DNA from: Petunia secreta
Lineage: Eukaryota; Streptophyta; Magnoliopsida; Solanales; Solanaceae
Assembly (NCBI GenBank): GCA_029990175.1
Contig: JARKIP010000065.1
Span: 28,994,501-29,058,500 of the forward strand
DNA length: 64,000 nucleotides
Direction: 5' to 3'
In this document: positions 1-11,299 of the stretch, one piece after another
How the letters are laid out: each line of letters starts with the position of its first letter
Position numbering within the stretch: the stretch's first letter is position 1
Notes under the pieces: model-generated
What the model was told of the DNA's origin: nothing
The model's database searches: none
Seen by the model: the letters and a program-made list of their open reading frames with translations, nothing else
Translations under genes and position numbers: made by a program

Positions 1-1120
1 TAACCAGTAAAGAATTAAAGAATGAGGAACAACAAGGAAACTCAAGAAAAGGAACAAAAGATCCCAAGAAAGATGATAAAAAGAAATTTAAGGACTCAAG
101 AACATGAAGAAAGCATCATAATCAGATTAAGAACAATAAACACGAAAAGAACAAGAACAACAAAAAAGAATCAAAAACCAGATTACTTAGACTCAAATAC
201 TTGCAAGAAACTTCGAGAAAAGGATCTTGACTAAAGAATTAATTGACTCTGGCAACAAAGTATAAGAAGCCCAACACCTCCAATAGACCCCACGCTCAAT
301 TTAAATTTCAACAAATATGACATTAAATTTACCTAATGGAAAATAACATGTGGCAAACATGTTCCACTTATTAATACTAGTCCAATACGCCTACGTGACA
401 CTAACAAATTCCAAACATCACTCAAAATCAGCTTGTTTGAACCTGACTTTTAATTTCCCTCAAGTTGAGCTACTTCTGAAGGCCTTGAAGAGAGGGTTCA
501 TGTGTTGGTTCCTGACTTTTTTGTAACTCATGGCTCAGTTGGATTCCATTGGACTCATCAAATCAGCGCTCCATCAAACTCATTCAAGAATTTCAAGGAT
601 ATTCTTATAAATCTATCTTTCGGCTTGCTTATCTTTAGGCAAAATCAGTAAGTACCCTTTAGTTTTCAAGAAGTTCAAAAATCAGTGCATGTGGAAAGAG
701 TACCACTGCCTTAGATAGAAGGTTCTAGAACCCTTATAACCTAGAACCTGAGTTTCTGAACCTAAATAGCCACTTGTTCATCCCGAAGAACTCACTCTCT
801 TGGCGTTCAGTTCTAGTTTCTTTTTCCCCCATTTGCAAGCACTCTCAGGGAGCAGTGTGAACGAGAATATGTATTGGGATACAGAAGGATATAAATACTC
901 TTAAATTTGAACCTCAACGAAAAAGGAAAAGCACAACGACACTCTGGTGACACCAATCGTAAGAATTGAAAGTCAAATACATGATACTTGTATCCTAGAA
1001 GTTAAGGATGCATGTACCAAGACCAAAGAAAACCTCTGGATCTCAGAAGGACACAGTTCACCAAAGGAAACAGTGTACAATGGATGTTTTGATTTCTGAA
1101 GAGAAGAAAGTCAGATTTAC
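1..1120. other. Non-coding sequence downstream of SDR exon 4
   Basis: No convincing gene is visible. The first 230 bases are a Lys/Asn/Glu-rich A-heavy stretch whose single short reading frame is low complexity. On the minus strand this interval would be intron 4 of the tropinone-reductase-like gene. I searched it by eye for the usual last exon (the conserved C-terminal segment with a D-G-G motif) and did not see it. Confidence 0.5.
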
Positions 1121-1530
1121 TTGCTCCACCATGGATGTTTTGATGTACCAAGGTGCAACAGCTTTACTCCTAATGTTGTCTTTAGCCCACTCACATGCCA
1201 AATATTTTGTAAGTTGATTAATTGCTCCTGCAGACAATATTCAAGTGGAAAAGATTATGACATTTTATCATCATACTCTTTATCAACATCTTTCAACAGA
1301 AAGGAAGATCTTACTTTTGTTGCCCCTTGAACAGACATAGATTTCAATGACACAAAACCTGAGACTGAAGAAGTGAACACAACACTTCCAGCTCCAGATG
1401 CTTTCAGAATGGGATAGGCCAGCTGACACAGATGGAAAATAGATTCAAAATTTATTGCTATGAGGGTTGAAAACTCTTCTGCCATGAAATCCACCATAGT
1501 TTTGCGAATATTGGTCCCCACGTTGTTTAT
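1121..1530 (-). pseudogene. SDR exons 3 and 4
   Basis: Exon 3 (1530-1315, 72 codons) starts after an AG acceptor with I-N-N-V-G-T-N and ends at ATK. Exon 4 (1227-1121) starts after a CTGCAG acceptor and encodes the helix with CEWAKDNIR followed by PWYIKTSMVEQ, then a GTAAAT donor. Exon 4 is 107 nt, one short of 36 codons. Its frame fits only if exon 3 supplied one extra G, as it does in relatives. The Ser of the catalytic triad and the Lys are kept, but the Tyr codon is CAA (Gln). Confidence 0.85.
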
Positions 1531-2033
1531 CTACTGAGCATAGTAAGAAGCTAACTGATTTATTAGGTTCATCAACAATGCATTCAAGAGGTCCAACAAA
1601 GCTAGATGAAAATAAGTTTGGAGATATTCATGTCAACTGAGATGCAAGGTCAACAATTATGAAGAATTAGGAAATCAGACACCATAAGTAAGTCGAGGAA
1701 CAAAGAAATACATGACGCAATGTATTAGCCAACAATGATTCAAATACCACAAAGTCTCCTACTCTTTAGTTGTTACATATATGCAAATGGAGAAATGCTA
1801 GTTCTGCCAGTTTTTTCTACAAGGTTGCAACACTAAGAAACAAAGTAAGCAACATTTTGATTAAAAAGTATGTTGCTATATAAGATTTTCTTTTTATTTC
1901 TTTTGGAATTACGGCGGTGTCCAGCCCAGCTTGTGCTAACACAGAAAGTAGTTAATAAAGGGTAGATACAATCTAGAAGTGCCCAAAGGCGCAGAGAGAA
2001 TAACAACCATAGCTTCTAATTGAGTCAAATACA

Positions 2034-2139
2034 TGAAAGCTCCAGAAATGTTCTGTGAAATCGAGCCATTTGCTGACAATTACTGGATATGTTAAAAATT
2101 ACAAAATGGAGGCTGACAGTGTAAAGATAATTACAGTTA

Positions 2140-2172
<33 letters not shown>

Positions 2173-2232
2173 CAGCAGTAGTAGTAGTAGCAGCAGCAGC
2201 AGCAGCAGCAGCAGTAGCAGCAATAATAATAA
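2034..2232. repeat. CAG/TAG trinucleotide tract at the edge of the Ogre-type LTR
   Basis: A run of CAG and TAG triplets occupies about 2142-2222 and passes into AAT triplets where the homology with the other LTR begins. The bases 2034-2140 before it are unique. A short match, TACA, occurs at 2030-2033 and just right of the other LTR at 15293-15296. It may be the remnant of a target-site duplication, but the match is too short to decide. Confidence 0.5.
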
Positions 2233-4341
2233 TGATAATTATATAAAAATAATAATAGTAACAATAATAAAAAGAATAAAAATGTTAGTAGTAAAATAAT
2301 AGTAATTATAATAATAATAGTAATAAAAGGAAAACAAAAGGGAAAAGGGAATTTTTGAAAGTTTAGGCTCAGATCCGGGTGATAGGAGGCTAAGGATACC
2401 GTCACGGCCGCAAACACACCGGCCGGTCGTGTTGCTATGCCAAGTGCGAGTCCTGTTACTTATTCCATTCGTTTTCCAACATTGTATATATAAATGTTAT
2501 CGTTATCGCCTTTTTTTTTGTTTGTTTTCGGGACACGTAAGGGACGGTAAATACGGGATGGGACTTGTATTGGCCTCCAAAAGTCATTGGCCATGTAGTA
2601 TCCGTTCAAATCAGTGCAATGCCTAAATATTTTTCATAGACATCAAACGGTGTACTGCATGTTCAAGATTCCACTTGGTGCCATATCTGTTCAAGCCAGG
2701 AATTAGACTGTGTAATAATGCATAATCAATGGGTCAAGCCGCATCTCAACTTAAAGGGAACAAAGCTGCATAACAAAACAGTCAAATACACTAAACGGGT
2801 CAAATGCAACACAGTAATTAAGTGAGTTGAACGGGTCAACTCCTAATTACCAACAGTCTGTAGAAAATAATATTAGCAATGAGGTTCCAATTTTGATAAC
2901 AGATCTGCAGGGCCAAAAACCAGAATAATATTGAACCATATTTTCCTAACAATCAATCAAGACAGTGATAATGAACGAACGGGCTCGCAGACAAATTTTC
3001 AGTGAGCACACCAACAATCGAAATCGCAGTCAACGGAAAGTACAACAACAAATGGATCCGACGATTTTGAGACGAAGACGAGCAGAGCAAATATTGGAGT
3101 CGAGTAGAGGGAGCAGCGACTGCCAAGCGATAGCGGCGTCGCAACGACTCTCACCGTCAATCCCTTCTCTTCCTTTTTTTAAATTTCAGTGTCAGATCGA
3201 GAGATCAGAGGAGAGAGAGAGTAAAAAGAGTCTCCGTCAACTGGGGTTCACGATTTTAGTGTTTTCAGGCGGTGATCACTGGTGGCGTCACTGGTTCTGT
3301 TTCCCAATCGATATCCCCACCTCCCCTCTGTTTCGAACTCCTCTCACTCTTCCCCGATCTGTTCTGATCTTTGGTGTGGGTTGTAAGGGTGTATGTATAG
3401 GAATCGGTAAGGAGATGAGTGTTGGTATGGATGCGTCTATTCACTGGTTTTGCCTAAGGAGGAGATCCCCTCTCTTTTGTGTATGTATCTGTTGGTTTTG
3501 GTGTATGTGTGTGGTGGTTTCCACCACCGCTGGTGGCGGCGTCTGTATGTGGGGGTTGGAGTAGAGTGGATTATGTTTTGTATATGTGTGTCCCCGATGA
3601 AGATGAGAGGATGATGTATATATGCAAAAATTTTGGAAAATAGAGCTGTTCGTTGATTGGAGAGAATTTGGGGATTTTGGTGGAGATTGAAAATATTATG
3701 GGGATAATTTTTAGGGATTTTTCCAATTAGATGGAGAGAAGGGAAAAGATTAAAGGAATTAGAGGATCTGATTATGTGGGGATTATAAAAAAGGAAATTT
3801 GTTTTGAAATTTTTACTCAAAATAATTAAGATTATAGGAAATGTATTTGTTTCGATATCGGGTCTAGGTTCAAAGTGAACGAAATTTGATAAATAGAAAA
3901 AAAAAATAGAATAATGAATTTTTGGAAGAGATTTTGAATTCGAAAATGGATGAAATGTTATAAGAAAATTTGACATGAATACTATAATTAGGCCGGTATT
4001 TAATTAAAGGTGATGAATAAAAGAAAATATATACGTATATATAAAAGATGCACCTAAGAAAGCAATTGAAGTCAAAATTAATCAACTAAGTATAAATAAC
4101 CACAAATATTTATTAATGCTATAAATGTGCTAAATTACAAAACAACCCTAATTTTGGTAAATAGTCTAAATAAATGAAAAATTACATAATATAATCACAA
4201 TTAGGTACATAATGTATAAGTAGGGGATAACACACGTAAATGCATGCTTCTAATGCAATTTACTCAAATAGTCAACATTGCACATTTAAGATAAATATAG
4301 CCAATTGTAGAGAAAAGGAGGGACAAAATTGGGTGTCAACA
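2233..4341 (-). repeat. 3' LTR of the Ogre-type element
   Basis: This is a direct repeat of 13129-15292 in the same orientation. Shared landmarks include a GTCACGGC(C/T)GCAAAC block, a GAACGAACGGGCTCGCAGAC block and an ACACACGT block near the outer end. It ends at TGTCAACA on the plus strand and is followed at once by the purine tract (as read on the minus strand). Reading frames of about 200 codons inside it occur at equivalent places in both LTRs and show no family motif, so I do not call genes here. Confidence 0.85.
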
Positions 4342-4362
4342 GCTGCCCCTCTTTGCCCCGGG
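4342..4362 (-). other. Polypurine tract of the Ogre-type element
   Basis: On the minus strand the bases read GGGGCAAAGAGGGGCAGC directly before the TGTTGACA start of the 3' LTR. This is the expected place of the plus-strand primer for reverse transcription. A nearly identical tract precedes the 3' LTR of the second Ogre element at 42010. Confidence 0.75.
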
Positions 4363-5564
4363 ATGATGAAAGAATCTTCAGGCAATGATAGTTGACGGAG
4401 TAGCCAATTTTGTCGTGACTGCCAAGCAAATAGTGGATAGGGAAAATGAGAGTTTTGTGGTGTTTTTTTCCGTACCTCGGTCTCTCAGTTGCCTAAATAT
4501 CTCGGGTCGTACGAGAACCAGGCTGTGTGTAGTTCTAGAATGACATGTTGCCTGTGTGAGATTTTTGTGACGCACGATTGAGGTGTCAAAAGTGAACTTG
4601 TCCAAGTATGTGAACAAATTTGTGTATGTTTTGCCTCTTGGCGAGAGAAATGATTGAAGAATAAAGCAACGGCACTATCGAAGACGAAATATCGTCAATA
4701 GATCGAGCGTGGGAAAAGAGCTTATAATCATCCTAGTTATGAAGACGTGGTGCACGTCACACCCATAAAGAGGAGTTTACACGGACATAGTTTCCACTTC
4801 ATCTCGATAAATGAGTCATCTTGCCTTCAATATTGTCTTGAATGAGCTGTGAAACAATTGAAGAACGAGCTTTATAAGTGCGCACGATTCAAATAGATAG
4901 GCACGATTAAGCACGAGAACATGCATGATTGACACATATAGGCTTGAATAGGAAGGAATAAAAAATTGACATCCAATTTGCAAGGAAAGATTAGGTAGAT
5001 CATCGGTGCAAGTAGGGAAATATATAGATTTGAGTGCTTTGGAACTCGGCAGAATAGATAGTCTGCGGGTGTAGCAAAAGCATCGTCTGTGAGATTAAGC
5101 TTCTTGAATAGAGCTCCAGAATGGTGCATAGTATGTATTTGATATTTTGGTGTTGCACCATTTCGTGTGGGGTAGTGATTTTATGGGGAGTGAGTGTAAG
5201 GGTATGTGGAATGGAGCAGGGGTTTGTCAAGAGATCAGGGGGTACTCTGCAGCAAAACCAGGACAAATGTAAATAAAGATAAAAGTAAAGATAAAGTAAA
5301 CTTCCCTGTTGAGTTGATCTTTCCTTTGTCATGTAGTTGTCTAGTCTGTTTCCAGGTTCTTTGAGTGTTAGGAAATATATGCTTCTCTTCTGGGGATATT
5401 CATTTAGGTGCATCTTGTCAGGAACACTGTCATGCTGTTTCCTGCAATTAAGGGTGATCTTTTGTAGATAATATTTGTAATGTAAAATGGACTTTCCTGT
5501 CATTGGATTGTCAACTGTCATTTGTCGTGGTTTATTGTTATGAGATGTTTGCTTATTTGTCAGG
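4363..5564. other. Interior of the Ogre-type element, no gene seen
   Basis: This is 3' untranslated part of the element in its own orientation. Reading frames up to 173 codons occur on the minus strand but have no recognisable motif and unlikely composition. Confidence 0.5.
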
Positions 5565-6096
5565 GATCATAAGTGCCTCTCGTCAAGAGATATTTGTCTG
5601 CTCATCAGGAGCTACTATGTGCCTGTCGTCATGAGATATTTGCTTGCTCGTTGGGAGCTATTTGCCTGCTCGTCAGGAGCTACATGCCTGCTCGTCAGGA
5701 GCTACATGCCTGCTCGTCAGGAGCTATTTGCCTGCTCGTCGGGAGCTATATGCCTGCTCGTCAGGAGCTATTTTGCCTGCTCGTTGGGAACTATATGCCT
5801 GCTCATCAAGAGCTATTTTTCTGCTCGTGAAGAGCTATGTGCTTACTAGTCATGAGCTATTTGCCTGCTCATCATGAGCTATTTGCCTGCTCGTCATGAG
5901 CTATTAGTCTGCTCGTCAGGATCTACTAGGTGCCTCTCATCAGGAGATAATTGTCTGCTCGTCGGGAGCTATTTTCCTGCTCGTCAGGAGCTACTAGGTA
6001 CCCCTCGTCAGGAGATATTTGTCTGCTCGTCAGGAGCTACTAAGTGCCTCTCGTCATGAGATAATTGCCTGCTCGTCAGGAGCTAATTGTCTGTCG
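5565..6096. repeat. Tandem array of 22-25-bp units
   Basis: The core unit is GAGCTACATGCCTGCTCGTC plus AG, 22 bases. It is repeated more than 20 times, with longer variants (24-25 bases) containing GAGCTACTAGGTGCCTCTCG. It lies between ORF1 and the 3' LTR of the Ogre-type element. Overlapping plus-strand frames here are only translations of the repeat. Confidence 0.9.
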
Positions 6097-6529
6097 GACT
6101 GGCTGTGTACCCTGCGAACAAAAAATTAAAGTGCATGTCGCCGGGCTGTGTACCCTACGAGCAAAAAGTAAAGTGCTAAAAATAAAATGACATTATCATG
6201 TCTACAATATTTCTAAGAAGTTCGTTGTGTTTCAACTTTCGTAATGCCTGCACTCAAAGAAAAATTTTGTGAGTTGCGGGGGAAGGTTTGATTTGTGCAT
6301 TCTTCATCTATTTCGCGCCTTCCTCCTGTAGTGCCTTCTTTCATGAATCCTGGGCCTTGGTCAAGCTTTCTTCGGTAAATTCCCAGTTTCTATACTTCGT
6401 CTTTCTTGAAATTTTTGAGGGGATCTCAAAAATTTCTGCCCAGTGTCAGTTTATGTCTTTTCGAATTTTTGAGGGGTCCTCAAAAATTCTGCCCTAGTTT
6501 ATTGCCTTTGATAGATCATCATATCGTGG

Positions 6530-6716
6530 TAGTACCTGCAAAATAAACAAAAAATACGTGTGAATGTCCAATTCTAAGGCGGACGAGCCAATTGTAGTGG
6601 TGCTTGCAAAACAAAATATGTGAGTTTGTCCTATTTTAAGCCGGATAAGGCTTATTATAGTAGTGCCTGCAAAATAGAAAGAATGAGTATGTATTCTTAG
6701 GCGGACGGACTTAATC
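6530..6716. repeat. Three degenerate copies of a ~62-bp unit
   Basis: Each copy contains a GTAGT(A/G)...TGC(C/T)TGCAAAA(T/C)A block followed by a TTCTAAGGCGGAC-like block. The last part of the unit grades into the 29-bp array that follows, so the two arrays may share an origin. Confidence 0.7.
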
Positions 6717-7210
6717 GTCATATTCTAAGCCTGACGAGGCTAGTCGTCATATTTTAAGTCTGACGTGGCTAGTCGTCATATTCTAAGCCTGACATGGCTG
6801 ATCGTCATATTCTAAGCCTGGCGTGGCTAGTCGTCATATTCTAAGCCTGACGTGGCTGATCGTCATATTTTAAACCTGACGTGGCTAGTCATCATATTCT
6901 AAGCCTGACGTAGCTGATCGTCATATTTTAAGCCTGACGTGGCTAGTCGTCATATTCTAAGCCTGACGTGGCTAGTCGTCATATTTTAAGCCTGACGTGG
7001 CTAATCGTCATATTCTAAGCCTGACGTGGCTAGTAGTTATATTTTACGCCTGACGTGGCTGATCGTCATATTTAAGCTTGACGTGGCTAGTCGTCATATT
7101 CTAAGCCTGACGTGGCTAGTCGTCATATTTTAAGCCTGACGTGGCTAGTCGTCATATGCTAAGCCTGACGTGGCTAGTCATCATATTTTAAGCCTGACGT
7201 GGCTAATCGT
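6717..7210. repeat. Tandem array of 29-bp units, about 17 copies
   Basis: The unit is CGTCATATTCTAAGCCTGAC followed by GTGGCTAGT. Copies differ mainly at CTAA/TTAA and CTAGT/CTGAT positions. They are directly adjacent with no spacers, which rules out a CRISPR-like layout. The position in the 3' region of an Ogre-type element matches the hypervariable 3' UTR known for this lineage. Confidence 0.9.
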
Positions 7211-9769
7211 ACTATCATGTCCATTGTGATTACCTGCGAATCTTGTGTTTGTGCTGAAAGATCAGCAATCAAAGAAAGATTAGTTAGTCGAAACACAGTG
7301 GTCGCATTGCACTGAGCACCAATGTATTGGCTTGAATCTGCATTCGTCCTTTAATGCGATGATTAGGTATCTCGATGACTCTGATTGTGTGGATACTTGC
7401 ATCCTCAGACTGATATTGGATTTGTCGGATTCGGAGGCTGTCCAAAACTGTATTTGTCTTGGGTTGTGATAAGGTGTTTTCGTGTTTCATATTTTCCTTT
7501 TCAAAAAGTCATGGAGCTAACTTTGATGGATAGATGTGTATAGAAAATGTACTTGTGGTTAAGGAGTTGTGGTTTCCGTTTGTCGGTTCTTGTTGCATTA
7601 TTGTCTTGCTTCAGTCAATCAGACTTTGAATTTTGTGTTTCAGTGCTGGGTATTTTGCCATATCAGGGCATTGAATGTTTGAGTGAAGGGTGTAGATCTT
7701 TATTGGATTGATTTTTGGAATAGGTATCTAGGGAGTAGTTTGTATGTTGGTTGCAATATCTTTTGAATGAGCTAAAGGAGTGAGATTTTGTATTTTCGTC
7801 TGTTCTTGATTGTGTTGAGCCTTTGAAAGTCTTGTCAGAGAGGAGATTGTTTATTGCGTAGGTCGGGTGCAGTGTTGGGTTGTGGGTTTTGTCAGTTTCG
7901 GTTGTATAGTGATTGGATTTCTTTTTCGTGGCTCACGTGTGGGTAAAATATTGACTGATTTTGGTTATCTACATCACAAGTGGTACGGTAGTGGAATTGG
8001 GATTATCTGAGTTTTCTTGGTGTCATATGCTGGTGGTTTAAAAGACTTTGTTTCAGAAGTAAATGTTATCAGCTTGGCTTGCTATTTCGGCTTTCTCTGA
8101 ATGCAGATTCTCAACCAATCTCGGTGTTTAAATGCAAAGCAACCATTGTAAAGTGACAATATGCAAAATAGAGTTAGCACATTTAGCAAGGGCTTGAAGC
8201 AAAAATAACACATTGAGCTTAAGAGAAGGCCTAGACCATAGATGAAAGATTAGCACTTGAATTTGGAGATTATGACAAATTGTATAGAGATTCCGAAAGA
8301 TTGCTTGAGTGCTTTATGTAGCTGTCAAGACGAGGCTTTTTGTTAAATGACTGATGCTTGCTTGTGCAGAAGATGGATCTGGTTAGATCTAAATCAAAAG
8401 TTGACAAAGATAGGGTATATATATGACTGAAAAGGGGGTTGGCTTTTGTCGAACACCAAGACCTTAGTGCATTTGTCATCCTTTCTTGCAAATTTATGTA
8501 CCATGATGCCCGGGTGTCTTTGAGGGAGATACTCAATGTCTTTCATACTTGTCAACCCACTGCTGCAATTCAATCTTTTCCTCAACTTTGCTTGTCAGGT
8601 AGATTTTGTTGCCAAGAGACCGATCCCGGTGTATCATGTATATTCTTAGATCGAAGCTTCAGTCAAGACCGTTTTAGATGTTGACCATATTGTATTCCTT
8701 GCTCAACGAAGTTGTTGTCATGAAAATTTATTAAAATAAAGCTTTTGACCAAAATTGCTCTAATATACCTGTCTGTCCCTATTTTTGTATCAAATTAATT
8801 CATGGTCTTGTAAGTGTCTCAAATAGTTTCATCTTGAGTTCATTGTCTGGTCCCACACTTGCTAGTTGGTAGGGATATACTTTCAATACTCAAAAAGAGT
8901 TTCTAGCTCCGTCATATAATGGAATCTTTGGCACTGCGCCTTTGCATTCTTTTCCAAATTGAACCAGCCTGCTAATTTTGGTTGTTATGCTTAAACCTTT
9001 GTACCATCAAACGGGTTCTGGTCATATCTCACTTCCTTATTGCCTTGTGATAACCCCTTGAACGTCTTTTTGGCCATGAATAGGTGTAAGTTTGGAAATA
9101 ATTTTGGATTGCCGTAAATGTATTACAATATGGACTAGACCAAAAAAAATAATTCTTAGACAATGTGTCAAAACAGAGTATTTCGGTAAGTCATGTGTGC
9201 CTTTGAGTTTGACCAACAAAATCTCTTGCCCTTTCAATTTTCCGCTTTGTGTGTATAGTGCCTGATATTACAAACTTTTCTTATTTTGAAAAAATCTCTG
9301 ATGAGTGCACTTTGCTTAACCAAATCTCCTGCCTTGGTATTCAACTTAAGCCAACCTTTTGGATAATAGGTTTTTGAGTTCGTAAGAGATAGGGAATTGT
9401 CAAGACATGCAAAAGATTTCAGATATCAGGATTTAGGCATAGAGTAGGGAGATGAGGTGCCTTGGTAGGAGATTGGATTTGGGAAGTGATTGACTTAGGT
9501 AGAAAGAGACCTAGAGCAATCAAGCAATTTCACGTAATGCACACATAGCAAATAAAAATGTATCCTATGACCGCTTTATGCATGATGATTTGGAAAGCGT
9601 TTTGTGCCACATGTATTATTTCATTTGCTACAAGATGCGGAGTCTAAAAGAGGACATTGCGTTTATCGAACAATGGTCTTTATTACAATGGTTGATATTA
9701 AAAAATCATAAGGGAAGGAAAGGACTAAACACCGCTGGGAAATCAGATCATGGCCTGAGCGAGCATTCT
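7211..9769. other. Interior of the Ogre-type element between arrays and ORF1
   Basis: No supported gene. Short frames (under 90 codons) appear on both strands without motifs. In a complete Ogre this position after ORF1 would hold gag-pol; here no CCHC knuckle, DxGSS, xxDD or integrase motif is visible. Confidence 0.55.
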
Positions 9770-11299
9770 TCATGTTGATCCATCCTCAGAAGATTCATCT
9801 TCTTCCTCTTCGGATGAGTCTTCGCTAGACAAACTTGCCCCTGACGAGTCTACTTGAACGATCATATTGTCTGCGTCAGTTAAGAACCGGGATATGTCGA
9901 ATGTAAAGTTTTTCAACATTTCCCAAGCCTTCCTTCCTTTCTCGTCTATTCGTTTGTCAGCCACAGAATTCATTCCTTCGCTAGCCCATACACCTATAGA
10001 CTCTATTCGCTTTGCCAGGAGTTCTGCCTTATTGTGCCATTGTCTTTTTCTTTGTTCTTTGCTTCGATGAAACTTTGCTTTTTCGCTATTTTCTCTCGTG
10101 TCTTTGCCAGTTGTTTGCGTAATCTTTTGTACTCAGATTCTAATTCATCAACATTTCTTTTCCTTTTTCTTGTTGCTTTTGGTTGAACTGCCTTTGCTAT
10201 GTCTTTCTTGAGCCAGTCTGGGTAATCTTCATCATAACCTGCGTCAAACCTGTCTCGTCTAATAGTCTCGAACCCTATTCGATGCCTTGCCTTCCAAAGT
10301 TCTAATATCTTGTCTTTGAATGGTATCATCCCTCCGAAAATATCAGCTTTGAAACTCTTGATGTCTCCAATTTGGGGTACAATCTACTTTCTCCCTGCTT
10401 GTCTAAGTGCCCTTAAAGGAGTATATGGGTAAACTCCTCTAAACCCAACCAAGATAAGAAATGAAGCTCCTTCCGATCGTGTGATCACTGTGATGCTGGG
10501 AAAGTAGTCAAACATCCATTGTATATTTTTGGATGTCAACTGAGAAAGCCTGTGGTGCCAGCCTATGGCAGTTGTTGGCCGGTCCCACTTTTCAAGAGCG
10601 CTGTCCATGCGGGTGGTATGTGTCAAGATATAGTTTTCTCTTAGTATGGAGTGGAAGCCTTGGTCTGTGTTGTTCTTCTTGTGCAAATGCTCCATCAACC
10701 AAATTTGTAGAAGCAAATTGGAACCTTCGAAAAAGCTAGCGCCCTTCTTGCATCTTTCTAAAGCTCGATACATCTCTGCAACAATCATCGGTACCAAAGT
10801 GTATTTCTTGCTGAAGTCCCTGAGTAAGGCATCGGCAATTAATACCATGCAAACATCAACTCGTCCTTTATGTTTCGTCTTTTTGAAATGCTTCTCCATA
10901 CCCAAATTTGATGTAGAGGGAAGTCAAAGAAATTCCCGACTGCCTTATACTGTCTGTGCATAACTCGGGCTTAAACCCTACCATTTCGAAGAACTCCTCA
11001 GGTGCAATGTTCTCAGGCATCAATACCTCATCACTTTCAAATGGTAATTGAGTTAACCCGCCAATTTCTTCCAGTAATGGTGTCAACTCTACACTCCCAA
11101 AGTGAAAAACTGCTCGGTCTGCATCCCAATAGTGTACTGTTGCTTCTACTATCCCTTTCATTTTCGTGTGCTCCATTAGTGAAATCAAGTTCCCCAACAC
11201 CACTTTAACTCGGTCTTGTTGATCTATGCTTAGGTTTCCCCACCAATCTCTGAGTAACTGAGGGATTTCAGTAATCATGTCAAATGTTCTATTGGTCAT
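9770..11299 (-). pseudogene. Ogre ORF1-type protein (DUF7745-like), broken
   Basis: A protein of about 500 residues can be followed on the minus strand from MTNRTFDMITEIPQLL at 11299 to an acidic tail rich in Ser-Glu runs ending at 9770. The N-terminal part, with a conserved RDWW and a GGLTQLPFE segment, resembles the plant retroelement ORF1 family annotated as DUF7745; this is from memory. A middle part has RPTTAIGWHHR, and residues about 390-440 form a basic coiled coil (KRLRKQLAKTREK). Its role is not established. Breaks: a frameshift near 10905, an in-frame TAG near 10384 and a frameshift near 10035. It is the only coding remnant of the element and lies on the 5' side of the interior, as ORF1 does in Ogre. 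Confidence 0.7.

Noticed and set aside
22..234. 70-codon plus-strand frame
   Set aside because: Lys/Asn/Glu low-complexity translation of an A-rich stretch, no motif.
2025..2417. 130-codon minus frame and 63-codon plus frame rich in Cys/Leu/Tyr or Ala/Val
   Set aside because: Both are translations of the CAG/TAG and AAT triplet repeats.
2965..3564. 199-codon plus-strand frame (with shorter equivalents at 13903-14501)
   Set aside because: Lies inside both LTRs; composition is not protein-like and the second copy is broken, so it is not a conserved gene.
5573..6059. Several overlapping plus-strand frames with Ala-Cys-Ser repeats
   Set aside because: Translations of the 22-25-bp tandem array in all frames.
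6717..7210. CRISPR-like regular repeats
   Set aside because: Units are adjacent with no spacers, and the window is from a plant genome.
10646..10963. 105-codon plus-strand frame
   Set aside because: Antisense shadow of the ORF1 remnant.
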